A stretch of DNA of 64,000 nucleotides, taken from contig CAYWSX010000011.1 of the NCBI GenBank assembly GCA_964461115.1, forward strand, positions 1 through 64,000, written 5' to 3'. Under the pieces are notes generated by a model. The model was given only the letters and a program-made list of their open reading frames with translations. It searched no databases and was not told where the DNA came from. Shown piece by piece: positions 34,865 through 43,741 of the stretch. How positions within the stretch are numbered: the stretch's first letter is position 1; each line of letters begins with the position of its first letter. Made by a program: the position numbers and the translations under genes. The DNA comes from RGIG2134 sp964461115. Its GTDB lineage: Bacteria > Cyanobacteriota > Vampirovibrionia > Gastranaerophilales > Gastranaerophilaceae.

Positions 34865-35383
34865 TTACAGTTTAGGTATAAGTCCGTCGATGTTTTTTAT
34901 AACAATTTTATTGTTTTTTAAATCTACTTCAGGCACAAGTTCTTTAACAAACGGTACCATGTGGAAAGAGTCGTCTTTGATTTTTACGGAAAGTAAGTCG
35001 GTTGCGCCGTTTTCGGAAACAGCGGCAACAAAACCGAGCCTGTTTCCTTCTGTGTCAAAAACTTCCAGTCCTTTTAAGTCGGATGTAAAATATTCGTCTT
35101 CTTTTAGATCCTGTTCAGCGGTGTCTTTTCCGATGTATAAAATGCAGCCCTTAAGTTCCATAACTTCATTAATAGAGTTAATTTCTTTGAACTTTACAAT
35201 TGCATAGCCTTTATGAAAACGGACTTGGGAAATTGTAAGTTCTATATTTTCGGTGCCTTTTTTTGCCGTTATTGTTTCAAGGTTTTGAAGCTGCGCTTCT
35301 TTGCCTTTTGTGTAGCCCAATTTGACTTCACCTTTGATTCCGTGAAAGTTTAAGATTTTACCGATTGAAATTAATGTACTCAT
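34865..35383 (-). CDS. rimM: 16S rRNA processing protein RimM
   Basis: The 172-aa protein has the N-terminal RimM domain (IGKILNFHGIKGEVKLGYT) and a C-terminal PRC-barrel-like half (FVAAVSENGATDLLSV; MVPFVKELVPEVDL). It assists 30S head assembly with ribosomal protein S19. It sits between the RPQGG-repeat gene and trmD. Confidence 0.94.
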   Translation of the reverse strand: MSTLISIGKILNFHGIKGEVKLGYTKGKEAQLQNLETITAKKGTENIELTISQVRFHKGYAIVKFKEINSINEVMELKGCILYIGKDTAEQDLKEDEYFTSDLKGLEVFDTEGNRLGFVAAVSENGATDLLSVKIKDDSFHMVPFVKELVPEVDLKNNKIVIKNIDGLIPKL

Positions 35384-35386
35384 CTT

Positions 35387-36583
35387 TTATGCTTGCTCTT
35401 CGGTGTCATCTTTCTTTTTGCGAGTTGTTTTTTTAGGTTTTGCTTCAACAACAGCTTCTATCGCGACTTCTACTGCAGGTGTTTCAGATACTTCTGCTGC
35501 TTCAGCAGTTTTTTCTTCAATTACTGTAGTTTCAGCTTTTTTCTGAGGTGCCGTTTCTGTGCTTAAACCTTTTCGCGGACGAATAATCTGCTCCGGTGCA
35601 TCAGGTCTGCCTTCATTCCATCTGTCCATTCCGAGCTGTTTTCTAACTAAGCCGATACCCACGTGTACGCGCCATTCATCCATTTTAAGCTGGCTGGCAA
35701 GTATTTTATGGCAGCCGATTGGAGGCAATGGAAGTAGCGGTTCGTAAAGATTACGTATAGCAATAAGTTGATCTGCCGAAACTGCTAATTTGCGTTTAGG
35801 GAAAGGTAATTTTGGTAAAAACATTTTTTGTCTGACCAAATTTATACCGAAAAATACTTTTCTTGGTTCGAGTTCGATTTCTGCTCCGATAACCTCATGT
35901 ACATCAGGGTTTGGCAACGGAAGTAATCTTTTATACAGAACTTCTATTTGAGCCAGCTGTTCTCTTGTTACGAGCAGTTCTCTTTGAACTCTCGGTGCGC
36001 CCATGCCCGGTCTTGGAGAACGATTAAATCCACCTTGCGGACGATTATTGAAACCGCCTTGAGGCCTGTTGTTGTAACCTCCACCCTGTGGACGATTGTA
36101 TCCGCCCTGGCGTTGTTGGTAACCACCTTGCGGACGATTGTTGTCATATCCGCCTTGAGGTCTGTTGTAACCCCCGCCCTGTGGACGGTTGTATCCGCCC
36201 TGGCGTTGTTGATATCCACCTTGCGGGCGATTGTTGTCATATCCGCCCTGACGCTGCTGGTACCCACCTTGCGGACGGTTGTTATACCCGCCTTGACGTT
36301 GCTGGTACCCACCTTGCGGTCTGTTGTAGTTAGGTCTTTGTTGGCTATTATAATTATTGCGCGTAGGGTAAGGTCTTTGCTCGCCTTCGCCCTCATAGCT
36401 GTATGAAGAACGCTGTTGAGGTTTTTCTTCGCTTTTTTGCTCGTTTTCGTTTGATTGTGCATCAGATGAGCCCGACTCCAATATAGGTTTTCTGTCGGGA
36501 TAAAGACAATTCGGACATATAATTCTTTTAGGGTTTTTTGTTTCGAACTCTGCGCCGCACTTGGTACACTTATTTACATACAT
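35387..36583 (-). CDS. Zinc-ribbon protein with RPQGG low-complexity repeats and a duplicated C-terminal module
   Basis: The 398-aa product has an N-terminal zinc ribbon (C6-x2-C9, C23-x2-C26), a low-complexity stretch at about 84-192 rich in Gly/Gln/Asn/Arg/Tyr with nine RPQGG repeats, and two copies of a module of about 50 residues at about 205-254 and 268-316. Each module has the pattern L-x-(V)-(T/S)-x-(E/D)-QL, LLPLP and (V)G-I-x-LVR(Q/K). A basic/acidic tail follows. This resembles an RNA-binding protein with a condensate-forming linker, and its place upstream of rimM-trmD suggests translation or rRNA biology. That role is inference. No known family was recognised. Confidence 0.75.
   Translation of the reverse strand: MYVNKCTKCGAEFETKNPKRIICPNCLYPDRKPILESGSSDAQSNENEQKSEEKPQQRSSYSYEGEGEQRPYPTRNNYNSQQRPNYNRPQGGYQQRQGGYNNRPQGGYQQRQGGYDNNRPQGGYQQRQGGYNRPQGGGYNRPQGGYDNNRPQGGYQQRQGGYNRPQGGGYNNRPQGGFNNRPQGGFNRSPRPGMGAPRVQRELLVTREQLAQIEVLYKRLLPLPNPDVHEVIGAEIELEPRKVFFGINLVRQKMFLPKLPFPKRKLAVSADQLIAIRNLYEPLLPLPPIGCHKILASQLKMDEWRVHVGIGLVRKQLGMDRWNEGRPDAPEQIIRPRKGLSTETAPQKKAETTVIEEKTAEAAEVSETPAVEVAIEAVVEAKPKKTTRKKKDDTEEQA
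36025..36322 (-). repeat. Imperfect tandem repeats encoding the RPQGG tract
   Basis: Coding repeats of about 18-48 bp give nine RPQGG(Y/F/G) units, several with QQRQGGY between. Synonymous changes between copies show they are partly diverged. Confidence 0.85.
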
Positions 36584-37042
36584 TTTTTTACAGCCCCTTT
36601 TTGACTTCTTTTTGCAAGGTTTATTTGTTAGGTGTGCTTAAAACTAAATCAGGAAATCTCTCTTTTAAATTCAACTAAAGTCCTTGCTTGTTCTAAATTT
36701 TCAAATTAAAAAATAATGATGAACATCCTCAACTGTCATTTTATATGTAAAAATAATTTTTGACAACCCCTAATTAAAAAATTCATATAATTGATTTAGA
36801 ATTAAGATTTTAAGCATGAATTGAAGTATTATAACGGGATAAACAATTGTAAATATTACACTTATTCCCGTGTTCTTGTAACTCAATCATAGCTTAAAAA
36901 TTCCTGCGCTTTGTTAAATTATACAAATAAACTAGAACAGATGGGTTATATATTTTTCTTTTTTATGATAGTTTATAAGTAATCAAGAAATTTTATATAT
37001 ATATTACAACAATCTCGCTGAAAAGCAAAAGGAGAGACGATT
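36584..37042. other. 459-bp AT-rich intergenic region
   Basis: Divergent region between the RPQGG gene and the branching enzyme. It contains TTGACA at 36760 and TATAAT at 36786 (20-bp spacing, rather long) and an AAAAGGAGAG Shine-Dalgarno sequence just before ATG 37043. No ORF, RNA fold or repeat was recognised. Confidence 0.5.
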
Positions 37043-38761
37043 ATGACAGTTGGTTCATTTGTATTTATGTTACACTCGCACTTGCCTTACTACAGAAAAG
37101 CAGGCATGTGGCCGTTCGGAGAAGAAAATCTTTATGAATGTATGGGTGAAACTTATGTTCCGCTTTTGAATGCAATTTCCGAATTGTATGAAGAAGGAAT
37201 TAAGGCTAAGTTGACAGTGGGAATCACGCCGGTACTTGCTGAGCAGTTAAATGACGAGCACCTTCAAAACGGTTTCGTAGAATATTTAGACACAAGAATA
37301 AAATCAGTATCTGAGGATTTGGAGCGCTATCCTGATCCGGAAGTTGCTCATTCTCAGCATAAAAAATACCTTGCGGAATACTATTACAAATGGTTCACGC
37401 ATATAAAAGATACTTTTGTAAATAAATATAATAAAGACCTTATTTCTGCATTCAAAAAATATCAGGATTTGGGCTGTATTGAAATCACAACTTCAGGAGC
37501 TACTCACGGATTTTCACCGCTTCTTGCGACTGATACAAACTTAAATGCACAGTTTAAAGTGGGTTCAGATACAACAAAACGCCTTTTCGGCAAGAAAGCA
37601 AAAGGTTGCTGGCTTCCTGAATGTGCATACAGACAAGGTTATGAATATGTGGGTAAAGACGGTAAAAAACATTGGAGACCGTCAATCGAAGTAACTCTTC
37701 AAAATAACGATATTCAATATTTCTTTACTGAATCTCACGTTATTGAAGGCGGAAACTCAATTGGTGACAGACGCGTAATCGGACCTTACGGAAATATCGA
37801 ATATATTCCGCTGCCTGAACGTGCGCCGACGGGATATGACACTTATTCTGCTTACTGGCTGCCTGATGCTCAGGTTGCTATCATGGGCAGAAACGAAAGA
37901 GCCGGCTATCAGGTCTGGTCTGCGGCGGATGGATACCCGGGAGATGGCGTATATCGTGAATTCCACAAAAAAGATGATAAATCCGGTATGCATTACTGGA
38001 GAATCACAAGTGAGACAGCTGATTTGGGCGACAAAATGCTTTATGACCCTGTATTGGCGCAAAATCAAATCGGTTCTAACTCTGACCACTACACAACAAT
38101 GCTTTATCACCTGATGAACGATTACAAAAATTCGACAGGCAAAGAAGGTCTCGTAATGGTTTCCTTTGATACAGAACTCTTTGGACACTGGTGGTTTGAA
38201 GGGGTTGAGTTTATCAAACAGGTTATCAAAAAGTTCAGCACGTATCTCCCTGAAGTTGAAAGACTTACAGCGGGCGAATATCTTGAAAAACACCCTCCTG
38301 TTGAGGCTATTCAAATCCCTGAAAGCTCTTGGGGCGCGGGCGGGCACTTCCACGTGTGGATGAATCACCTCACTGAATGGATGTGGCCGATTATTCACGG
38401 ATGTGAAAAAAGGATTATGTCTATTGTAGATAAATATCAGGATATTCCGGAAGATGCACTTCTTTTGAGAGCATTAAAGCAAATGGCTAGAGAAAACCTG
38501 CTTCTTCAAAGTTCGGATTGGCCTTTCTTGATTACAACTTGGCAGGCAAAAGACTACGCTACAGACAGATTTAACGAACACGTTGAAAGATTTGAAGCTA
38601 TCTGCGATATGATTGACTCAGGCAATATTGACGAAGCTAAATTATCTGAAATCGAGTCTATCGACAATTGCTTCCCTGTAATTGATTACAGAGTTTATTC
38701 TACGATTGAAGAGGGTATAATTCCTCAACAGGCTTCTAAGCTTTCTCCATTGTACGAGTAA
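37043..38761 (+). CDS. GH57 1,4-alpha-glucan branching enzyme
   Basis: The 572-aa protein has the GH57 fold: HSHLPYYRKAGMWPFGEE, catalytic nucleophile E193 in GCWLPECAY, and acid/base D376 in SFDTELFGHWW, followed by a helical DUF1957-type C-terminus (SWGAGGHFHVWMN). It makes alpha-1,6 branches in glycogen. The type is common in cyanobacteria and Thermococcales. It is monocistronic with a strong Shine-Dalgarno sequence and terminator. Confidence 0.92.
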   Translation: MTVGSFVFMLHSHLPYYRKAGMWPFGEENLYECMGETYVPLLNAISELYEEGIKAKLTVGITPVLAEQLNDEHLQNGFVEYLDTRIKSVSEDLERYPDPEVAHSQHKKYLAEYYYKWFTHIKDTFVNKYNKDLISAFKKYQDLGCIEITTSGATHGFSPLLATDTNLNAQFKVGSDTTKRLFGKKAKGCWLPECAYRQGYEYVGKDGKKHWRPSIEVTLQNNDIQYFFTESHVIEGGNSIGDRRVIGPYGNIEYIPLPERAPTGYDTYSAYWLPDAQVAIMGRNERAGYQVWSAADGYPGDGVYREFHKKDDKSGMHYWRITSETADLGDKMLYDPVLAQNQIGSNSDHYTTMLYHLMNDYKNSTGKEGLVMVSFDTELFGHWWFEGVEFIKQVIKKFSTYLPEVERLTAGEYLEKHPPVEAIQIPESSWGAGGHFHVWMNHLTEWMWPIIHGCEKRIMSIVDKYQDIPEDALLLRALKQMARENLLLQSSDWPFLITTWQAKDYATDRFNEHVERFEAICDMIDSGNIDEAKLSEIESIDNCFPVIDYRVYSTIEEGIIPQQASKLSPLYE

Positions 38762-38779
38762 AAAGTAACTTCAATAAGA

Positions 38780-38808
38780 AAACTGTTCTTTAATGGACAG
38801 TTTTTTTA
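38780..38808 (+). terminator. Rho-independent terminator after the branching enzyme
   Basis: AACTGTTC pairs with GGACAGTT (one wobble) around TTTAAT, followed by seven T. Confidence 0.8.
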
Positions 38809-38837
38809 TTGCTTAAAAATCGAATACCTGTTATTAT
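38809..38837 (+). promoter_or_regulatory. Promoter of the G10-tract prepilin gene
   Basis: TTGCTT, a 17-bp spacer and an extended -10 TG-T-TATTAT (38829-38837) lie about 40 bp before ATG 38877. An AGGAG Shine-Dalgarno sequence is at 38864-38868, 8 nt before that ATG. Confidence 0.6.
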
Positions 38838-38895
38838 GAAAAACAGAATTACTAAAAATAAGTAGGAGTATGGAATATGGCGTTATTATTGAATT

Positions 38896-39537
38896 GTGTC
38901 GGGGGGGGGGCGAATCCTAAAAGATAAAAGTGATGAAAAATTCACTTTTTTCAAAAATTCAAAAAAAGGGCGCGTAAAATTTAAAAACATTCCTTACAAA
39001 AAAGCTTTTTCAGTGGCAGAAGCGATGATAACTTTGCTTATTGTCAGTGTGGCGCTTGCCGCGGCTGCGCCTATGATGTCAAAAAGGGTGCTTCAGTCAC
39101 AGAGGCAAACTCAGTATCAACCGATTCCTAAGGGGGCGGTGATATTTTTTAATGTGGCGCCTTCAAAATGTCCGGCCGGCTGGGAAAGAATGATAGATGA
39201 AAATCCGGCTTGGGCAGGTAAATATTTTAGAATAGCAGGTAAAGACAATGTTGGACAGTGGCAGGATTCTGCCATTCCAAATATTAAAGCTACATTATCA
39301 GGAGCAAGGGATTACGGACTATTTGATAACGGCTCAGGCGCAATTAAAGTCTCGAACTTTACTTGGGAATGGGATAACAATCTTGGCGGTGCCTGGCTGC
39401 AAACAAAGCCGGAGAGGGATAGTATATCTTGGAACGACGCAAAATTTGATGCCTCTGCATATAATTCTATTTATAAAGACAGCGTTAATGAGGTTAGACC
39501 ACCTTCTGTTGCCCTTTTGGCTTGTCAGAAGCTCTGA
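38896..39537 (+). CDS. Prepilin with tail-collar-like C-terminus, start offset by a G10 tract (possibly phase-off)
   Basis: The best start by Shine-Dalgarno position is ATG 38877, but that frame runs through the G10 tract and stops at 38925 after MALLLNCVGGGANPKR. With nine G it would read into MALLLNCVGGGRILKDKS and on to YKKAFSVAEAMITLLIV, a normal long-leader prepilin. As written, only a GTG at 38896 without a Shine-Dalgarno sequence is in frame. The body continues with AVIFFNVAPSKCPAGWERM and ends VNEVRPPSVALLACQKL, a diverged tail-collar pattern. I infer a surface pilin with translational phase variation, or alternatively a sequencing error in the tract. The 3' end overlaps the convergent oppF-like gene by 13 bp. 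Confidence 0.75.
   Translation: MSGGGRILKDKSDEKFTFFKNSKKGRVKFKNIPYKKAFSVAEAMITLLIVSVALAAAAPMMSKRVLQSQRQTQYQPIPKGAVIFFNVAPSKCPAGWERMIDENPAWAGKYFRIAGKDNVGQWQDSAIPNIKATLSGARDYGLFDNGSGAIKVSNFTWEWDNNLGGAWLQTKPERDSISWNDAKFDASAYNSIYKDSVNEVRPPSVALLACQKL
38901..38910 (+). repeat. Homopolymeric G10 tract between start codon and prepilin body
   Basis: Ten consecutive G in an otherwise AT-rich region, 24 nt after ATG 38877. Nine G (or twelve) joins this ATG to the prepilin; eleven G would join ATG 38870, which is only 1 nt from the Shine-Dalgarno sequence; ten G joins neither. Confidence 0.9.
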
Positions 39538-40502
39538 TTCATATAATGACAAGCTACACGGTGTGTAGGGCTGACATTAAAGAACATGGGTTGTTTGTTT
39601 TGGCAGACATCATGCGCGTATTGGCAGCGGCTGTTGAATTTGCAACCTTCCGGGAGATTCTTTACTGGTGGTAAATCGCCTTGAAGTGAATTTTTTGCCT
39701 TTTCATTGTTTTCTGTCCGGATTTTAGGAACAGAGGCAAGTAACGCTCTTGTATATGGGTGTATAGGTTCTTCAAAAAGAGAGTTTTTGTCAGCTATTTC
39801 GACAATTTCGCCGAGATACATTACAGCGACCCTGTCAGATATGTGTTTTACTACGCTCAAATCATGAGAAATAAAAACTATTGTTAGATTTAGTTTTTCT
39901 TTGAGCTCCAAAAGAAGATTAATAATTTGTGCCTGAATGCTCACGTCTAAAGCGCTTACGGGTTCATCTGCAACAATGACTTCGGGTTCTAGAATCAGGG
40001 CTCGTGCGATTGCAATCCGCTGGCGCTGTCCGCCTGAAAATTCGTGAGGAAAACGGTTTATCACGCTCGGGTCAAGTCCGGTAAGGCTTAAAACTTTCAA
40101 TATTTTTTCGTTTATTTCATGCTTAGAAGTAACCCCCGTGACAATAAGAGGTTCTTTGAGGATATCAAATATGCTCATTCTTGGGTTTAGGCTGGAAAAC
40201 GGATTTTGGAAAACCATTTGACATTTTTGGCGGAAATTTTTCTTTTCCTCTTTTGAGAAATCATCGATATTAATCTCATCAAAAAGCACTGTGCCGCGAG
40301 TTTTTGTTTCAAGCCCCAGAATTGTGCGGGCGAAGGTGGATTTTCCGCAGCCTGATTCACCGACAAGCGAAATGATTTCGTTCTTGTAAATGTCAAGATT
40401 TATGCCGTTTACAGCATGAATAAATCCCTTTTCGCGCGAAAAAAAGCCCTCTCCAAGCGGAAAGTGTACATTCAGGTCTTTAATTTCAAAGATTTTTTTC
40501 AT
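39525..40502 (-). CDS. Oligopeptide/dipeptide ABC transporter ATP-binding protein, OppF/DppF-like
   Basis: The 325-aa ABC ATPase has Walker A GESGCGKST, signature FSGGQRQRI and Walker B EVIVADEPVSALD, and ends with the oligopeptide-type extension (PEGCKFNSRCQYAHDVC), a Cys-rich iron-sulfur or zinc motif of Opp/Dpp ATPases. It energises peptide uptake. The permeases, binding protein and OppD partner are not adjacent. A TATAAT box ends exactly 6 nt before its ATG, and no Shine-Dalgarno sequence is seen. Confidence 0.92.
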   Translation of the reverse strand: MKKIFEIKDLNVHFPLGEGFFSREKGFIHAVNGINLDIYKNEIISLVGESGCGKSTFARTILGLETKTRGTVLFDEINIDDFSKEEKKNFRQKCQMVFQNPFSSLNPRMSIFDILKEPLIVTGVTSKHEINEKILKVLSLTGLDPSVINRFPHEFSGGQRQRIAIARALILEPEVIVADEPVSALDVSIQAQIINLLLELKEKLNLTIVFISHDLSVVKHISDRVAVMYLGEIVEIADKNSLFEEPIHPYTRALLASVPKIRTENNEKAKNSLQGDLPPVKNLPEGCKFNSRCQYAHDVCQNKQPMFFNVSPTHRVACHYMNQSF

Positions 40503-40565
40503 AAGGCTATTATAGCGTAATTTTTGTTAATAGGTAACCCGAAACGGCAGTCCGGCTGATTATAT

Positions 40566-41612
40566 TTATTTTACGACTTTATTTAAACCTATTGGCTTGT
40601 CAACATTGCGCCCGAGGGCAACTGCGATTTCAAACGCGAAAAGCTGGAATGTAATCAAAGTAGCAAAAACATCGTAAATATTATTTTTCGTGTTGATTTT
40701 TATGTTTACTGTACCTGCCGTGTCTGTAATTTTGTCCTCGTTGCTTATTGTAACTATTTTTGGCGTGTAATCTTTTAAAATTCTGTCTAAAATTATTTTT
40801 ACACTGTCTTTGGTTTCTTCGACTGCAATCGCTATAAGCGCAGGTTTGTTATTCAGGACAGCCATGTGCCCATGCAGAAATTCGCCTTGAGGGTATGCGT
40901 TTGCGTCGATGTAGGAGGTTTCTTTTATTTTCAGTGCGGCCTCTTTTGCTACCGAATAATAGTATTTTGTGCCGAGAATAATTATATTGTTAAATTCAGA
41001 TAAATCTTTGGCAACGGCTTTAATTTTGGATGTATCAGAGAGGTAGTTTCCGATGAAATCGGGAAGCTTTTTGATATTGTCGATTTCCTCTTTGATATCG
41101 TGCCCTTTTGATTCTAAAAAAGCGAGCATAATTAAATACAGGCACAAAAGCTGTGCAGAAAGGGCTTTAGTTGAAGCTATACTTTTTTCTTCCCCTGCGT
41201 CCGATAAAATGTGATAGTCGCATAGTTTCCATAGAGTTGAATCCATACCGTTTGTAATACAAAGAGTTTTTCCGCCTTGTTCTTTAACTTTTTTTAGAGA
41301 TTCGACTGTATCAAAAGTTTCGCCTGATTGCGAAATGAAAATATAGAGCATATTTTCTTCAATAAAAATATTTTTTGAGATATAAAATTCGCTTGCATAC
41401 TCACAACTTGCTTTAATGTTTGCGAATTCGCGGAAAATCTTGGCAACCATACCTGCGCAATGATATGAAGAGCCGCTTGCGATAAAAGTCAGTTTTTTTA
41501 CCCCTTCAGGAATTTTAAAAGAAACCTTATTTTCTGCTGTAATATATTTATCTACGAGATTTTTCAGCACTTTTGGCTGTTCGAGTATTTCTTTTTCCAT
41601 TTCGTATGTCAT
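40566..41612 (-). CDS. SIS-domain sugar isomerase, GlmS C-terminal-like without glutaminase
   Basis: The 348-aa protein holds two SIS domains (FIASGSSYHCAGMVAK, FISQSGETFDTVESL, then ILGTKYYYSVAKEAALKIKE) and ends NVDKPIGLNKVVK, like the DxPRxLxKxVT end of GlmS. The N-terminal Cys-type amidotransferase domain of GlmS is absent. It could be an ammonia-using or deaminating aminosugar isomerase (AgaS/GlmD/FrlB-type). An AGAGGTG Shine-Dalgarno sequence is present. Substrate uncertain. Confidence 0.85.
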   Translation of the reverse strand: MTYEMEKEILEQPKVLKNLVDKYITAENKVSFKIPEGVKKLTFIASGSSYHCAGMVAKIFREFANIKASCEYASEFYISKNIFIEENMLYIFISQSGETFDTVESLKKVKEQGGKTLCITNGMDSTLWKLCDYHILSDAGEEKSIASTKALSAQLLCLYLIMLAFLESKGHDIKEEIDNIKKLPDFIGNYLSDTSKIKAVAKDLSEFNNIIILGTKYYYSVAKEAALKIKETSYIDANAYPQGEFLHGHMAVLNNKPALIAIAVEETKDSVKIILDRILKDYTPKIVTISNEDKITDTAGTVNIKINTKNNIYDVFATLITFQLFAFEIAVALGRNVDKPIGLNKVVK

Positions 41613-41731
41613 TTTACACCTCTTTTATTTATAAGGTAACAAATTTTTACATTTTTAGCAATGATAACAATATTTTATCGAGTCCGAATAAAATATTTGC
41701 ATTTTCTTCAAAAACATACGATAATTTGAAT

Positions 41732-43741
41732 ATGGATATTAAACTAAGTAAACTTTTAAATATTTCAATTTTGTCCTGTGCGTTGACTTTGAGCGGGGTT
41801 GCCTCGAATGCAAAAATGTCTGATGAGGCTCATAAATACTATGAAGCTGCGTGTAAGGCAGAATCTGCGCAAAATTACCTTCAAGCAATAGAGCAGATTA
41901 AAAAAGCATTGATTGAAACTCCTGATGACGCGCTTTTGTATACAAAAATTGCCGGTTTGTATTCTGAAATCGGAGATTGGCAAAATTCGCTTTCTTCCTA
42001 CAAAAAAGCCATAAAATTACGTCCGAATGACGCTTTTATTTACATAAGTGTCGGAAATATTTTACAGCAGCAACACGATTATGATTCTGCTTTTCAGGCA
42101 TACTATCAGGCGCTTTCGATTTTTCCTGATTACAAATATAACTACTTGAATATTGCAAACGTAAAATATTTAATGGGTGATAAAGAAGAGGCTCTTGATT
42201 ATTACAAGACATTCTTGAATTATTATCCTGATAATAATGATGCCCGTGAAAGCTTGGCAGCGCTATATTTGGATTTAAATGAACCGCAAAAAGCTGCGGA
42301 TGAGTATAATAAGCTTTACTCTGCAAATCCGAAGATTTTTAAAGAGTATTCAAATTACGGCTTAGCACTCCTAAGAACAGATAACTATGCAAATGCTGCT
42401 AATATGTTCAGTGAGGCTATTAAGGCAGATGATGACGACTACGCAGCGCATGGAAATTTGGCGCTTGCATATGTTCGCCTCGGGCAGGATGACAAAGCGC
42501 TTGTTCAGTTTGAAAAAGCGTTTCAAATAAACCCGCAACTGGACGCACTAAAGTTCGATTATGCGAACCTTCTGGCTGATGTCGGACAGGTTTCTAAAGC
42601 TATCGAGCAGTACAATTCTTATATCAAATTTAATCCTTCCAATCCTGATGTGTATTCCAATTTAGGGATTCTGTACGCCAAGGATAAGCAGTACGGAAAG
42701 GCTATTGCAGCTTTTACTAAGTATTTGGAGCTTAAACCGGGGAATGTCGAAATCCAGAAAGAATTGGCACGTTCTTATCACTTGAACGGCGAGTATGGCA
42801 AGGCTGTAATTTTGTATGACGAAATTTTGTCTAAAGATAAGGATAATTATGATGTTCTTTTAGACAAGGCATTGGCGTTGCACGGAAGCGGAGATGTTAA
42901 TAATGCGATTGCAATATACCAGTCGCTTTTGGCAAAGAAAAATGATCCGAAAGTTGTGGAAAACCTCTCTCGTGCCTATGTTTTTAAAGGTAATGAACTT
43001 AAAAAAGCAGGAAACTTCAAAAAAGCCATCGAAAACTACGATTTGGCTAAAAAAGTTAACGATAAAGATGTCGAGGCTTATGAAGGCAGTGCAGAATCTT
43101 ATGACAAGCTCGGTGAAAAAACAAAAGCTGTTGAAAACTATGCTAAGGCTGTTGAAATGGAGCCTGAAAACGATGATGTTGTGTTCAGTTATGCAGATAC
43201 CTTGTCAAAATACGATATGATGACTGAAGCGATTGCTGTATACGAAAAAATGCTTATTAAAGACCCGCAAAATGCTGACGCCTTGGTTGCTATCGGTGAT
43301 ATTTATTTGAAAACAGAAGAATATGACAAAGCGCTTCCGAGATATAAAGAGGCTGCGGTAATACTTCCTACAGATGAGATAATTCTCATAAAGCTTGGAA
43401 ATGTCTATAAATTAAGCGGAGATGACAACAGTGCGCTTGCTTCTTATCTGAAAGCTGTAACTATAAATCCGAAAAGCGCCGATGCACTCTTTAATATAGG
43501 TCTTATAAAAGCAGAACAGAAAAAGATTGCGGAATCTCGAGGATATTTTGCAAAAGTAATCCAAATAAATCCTAACTATACTTATGCTTATTATGCGCTG
43601 GCTATGGCTTATGAGGCAGAAAACAAATTTAAAGAAGCCGCAATTAATTATGAAAAATTCCTAAAATTGTCGGATGATGAGAATATCAATAAAGCTATCC
43701 GCGAAAAAGTTGAGATTTTAAAGAAAAAAGCTGTTAAATAA
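41732..43741 (+). CDS. Secreted/periplasmic TPR-repeat protein
   Basis: The product is 669 aa from ATG 41732. It has an N-terminal signal-like segment (LLNISILSCALTLSGVASNA), then about 16-17 TPR units covering nearly all the rest (for example AIEQIKKALIETPDDALLY; AVENYAKAVEMEPENDDVV). TPR arrays scaffold protein complexes. It heads a coupled unit: its stop overlaps the next ATG (TAATG). GATAAT lies 6 nt before the ATG and TTGCAT 17 bp upstream of it, with no Shine-Dalgarno sequence. Confidence 0.85.
   Translation: MDIKLSKLLNISILSCALTLSGVASNAKMSDEAHKYYEAACKAESAQNYLQAIEQIKKALIETPDDALLYTKIAGLYSEIGDWQNSLSSYKKAIKLRPNDAFIYISVGNILQQQHDYDSAFQAYYQALSIFPDYKYNYLNIANVKYLMGDKEEALDYYKTFLNYYPDNNDARESLAALYLDLNEPQKAADEYNKLYSANPKIFKEYSNYGLALLRTDNYANAANMFSEAIKADDDDYAAHGNLALAYVRLGQDDKALVQFEKAFQINPQLDALKFDYANLLADVGQVSKAIEQYNSYIKFNPSNPDVYSNLGILYAKDKQYGKAIAAFTKYLELKPGNVEIQKELARSYHLNGEYGKAVILYDEILSKDKDNYDVLLDKALALHGSGDVNNAIAIYQSLLAKKNDPKVVENLSRAYVFKGNELKKAGNFKKAIENYDLAKKVNDKDVEAYEGSAESYDKLGEKTKAVENYAKAVEMEPENDDVVFSYADTLSKYDMMTEAIAVYEKMLIKDPQNADALVAIGDIYLKTEEYDKALPRYKEAAVILPTDEIILIKLGNVYKLSGDDNSALASYLKAVTINPKSADALFNIGLIKAEQKKIAESRGYFAKVIQINPNYTYAYYALAMAYEAENKFKEAAINYEKFLKLSDDENINKAIREKVEILKKKAVK

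Noticed and set aside
36025..36322. CRISPR-like array
   Set aside because: The repeats are coding, irregular in length and have no unique spacers; no cas genes.
35948..36406. 152-aa plus-strand ORF
   Set aside because: Shadow of the RPQGG repeat coding region on the opposite strand, with no Shine-Dalgarno sequence or recognisable product.
41573..41731. N-terminal extension of the TPR protein
   Set aside because: It overlaps the divergent SIS gene and has no ribosome-binding site; the signal-peptide start at 41732 is better.
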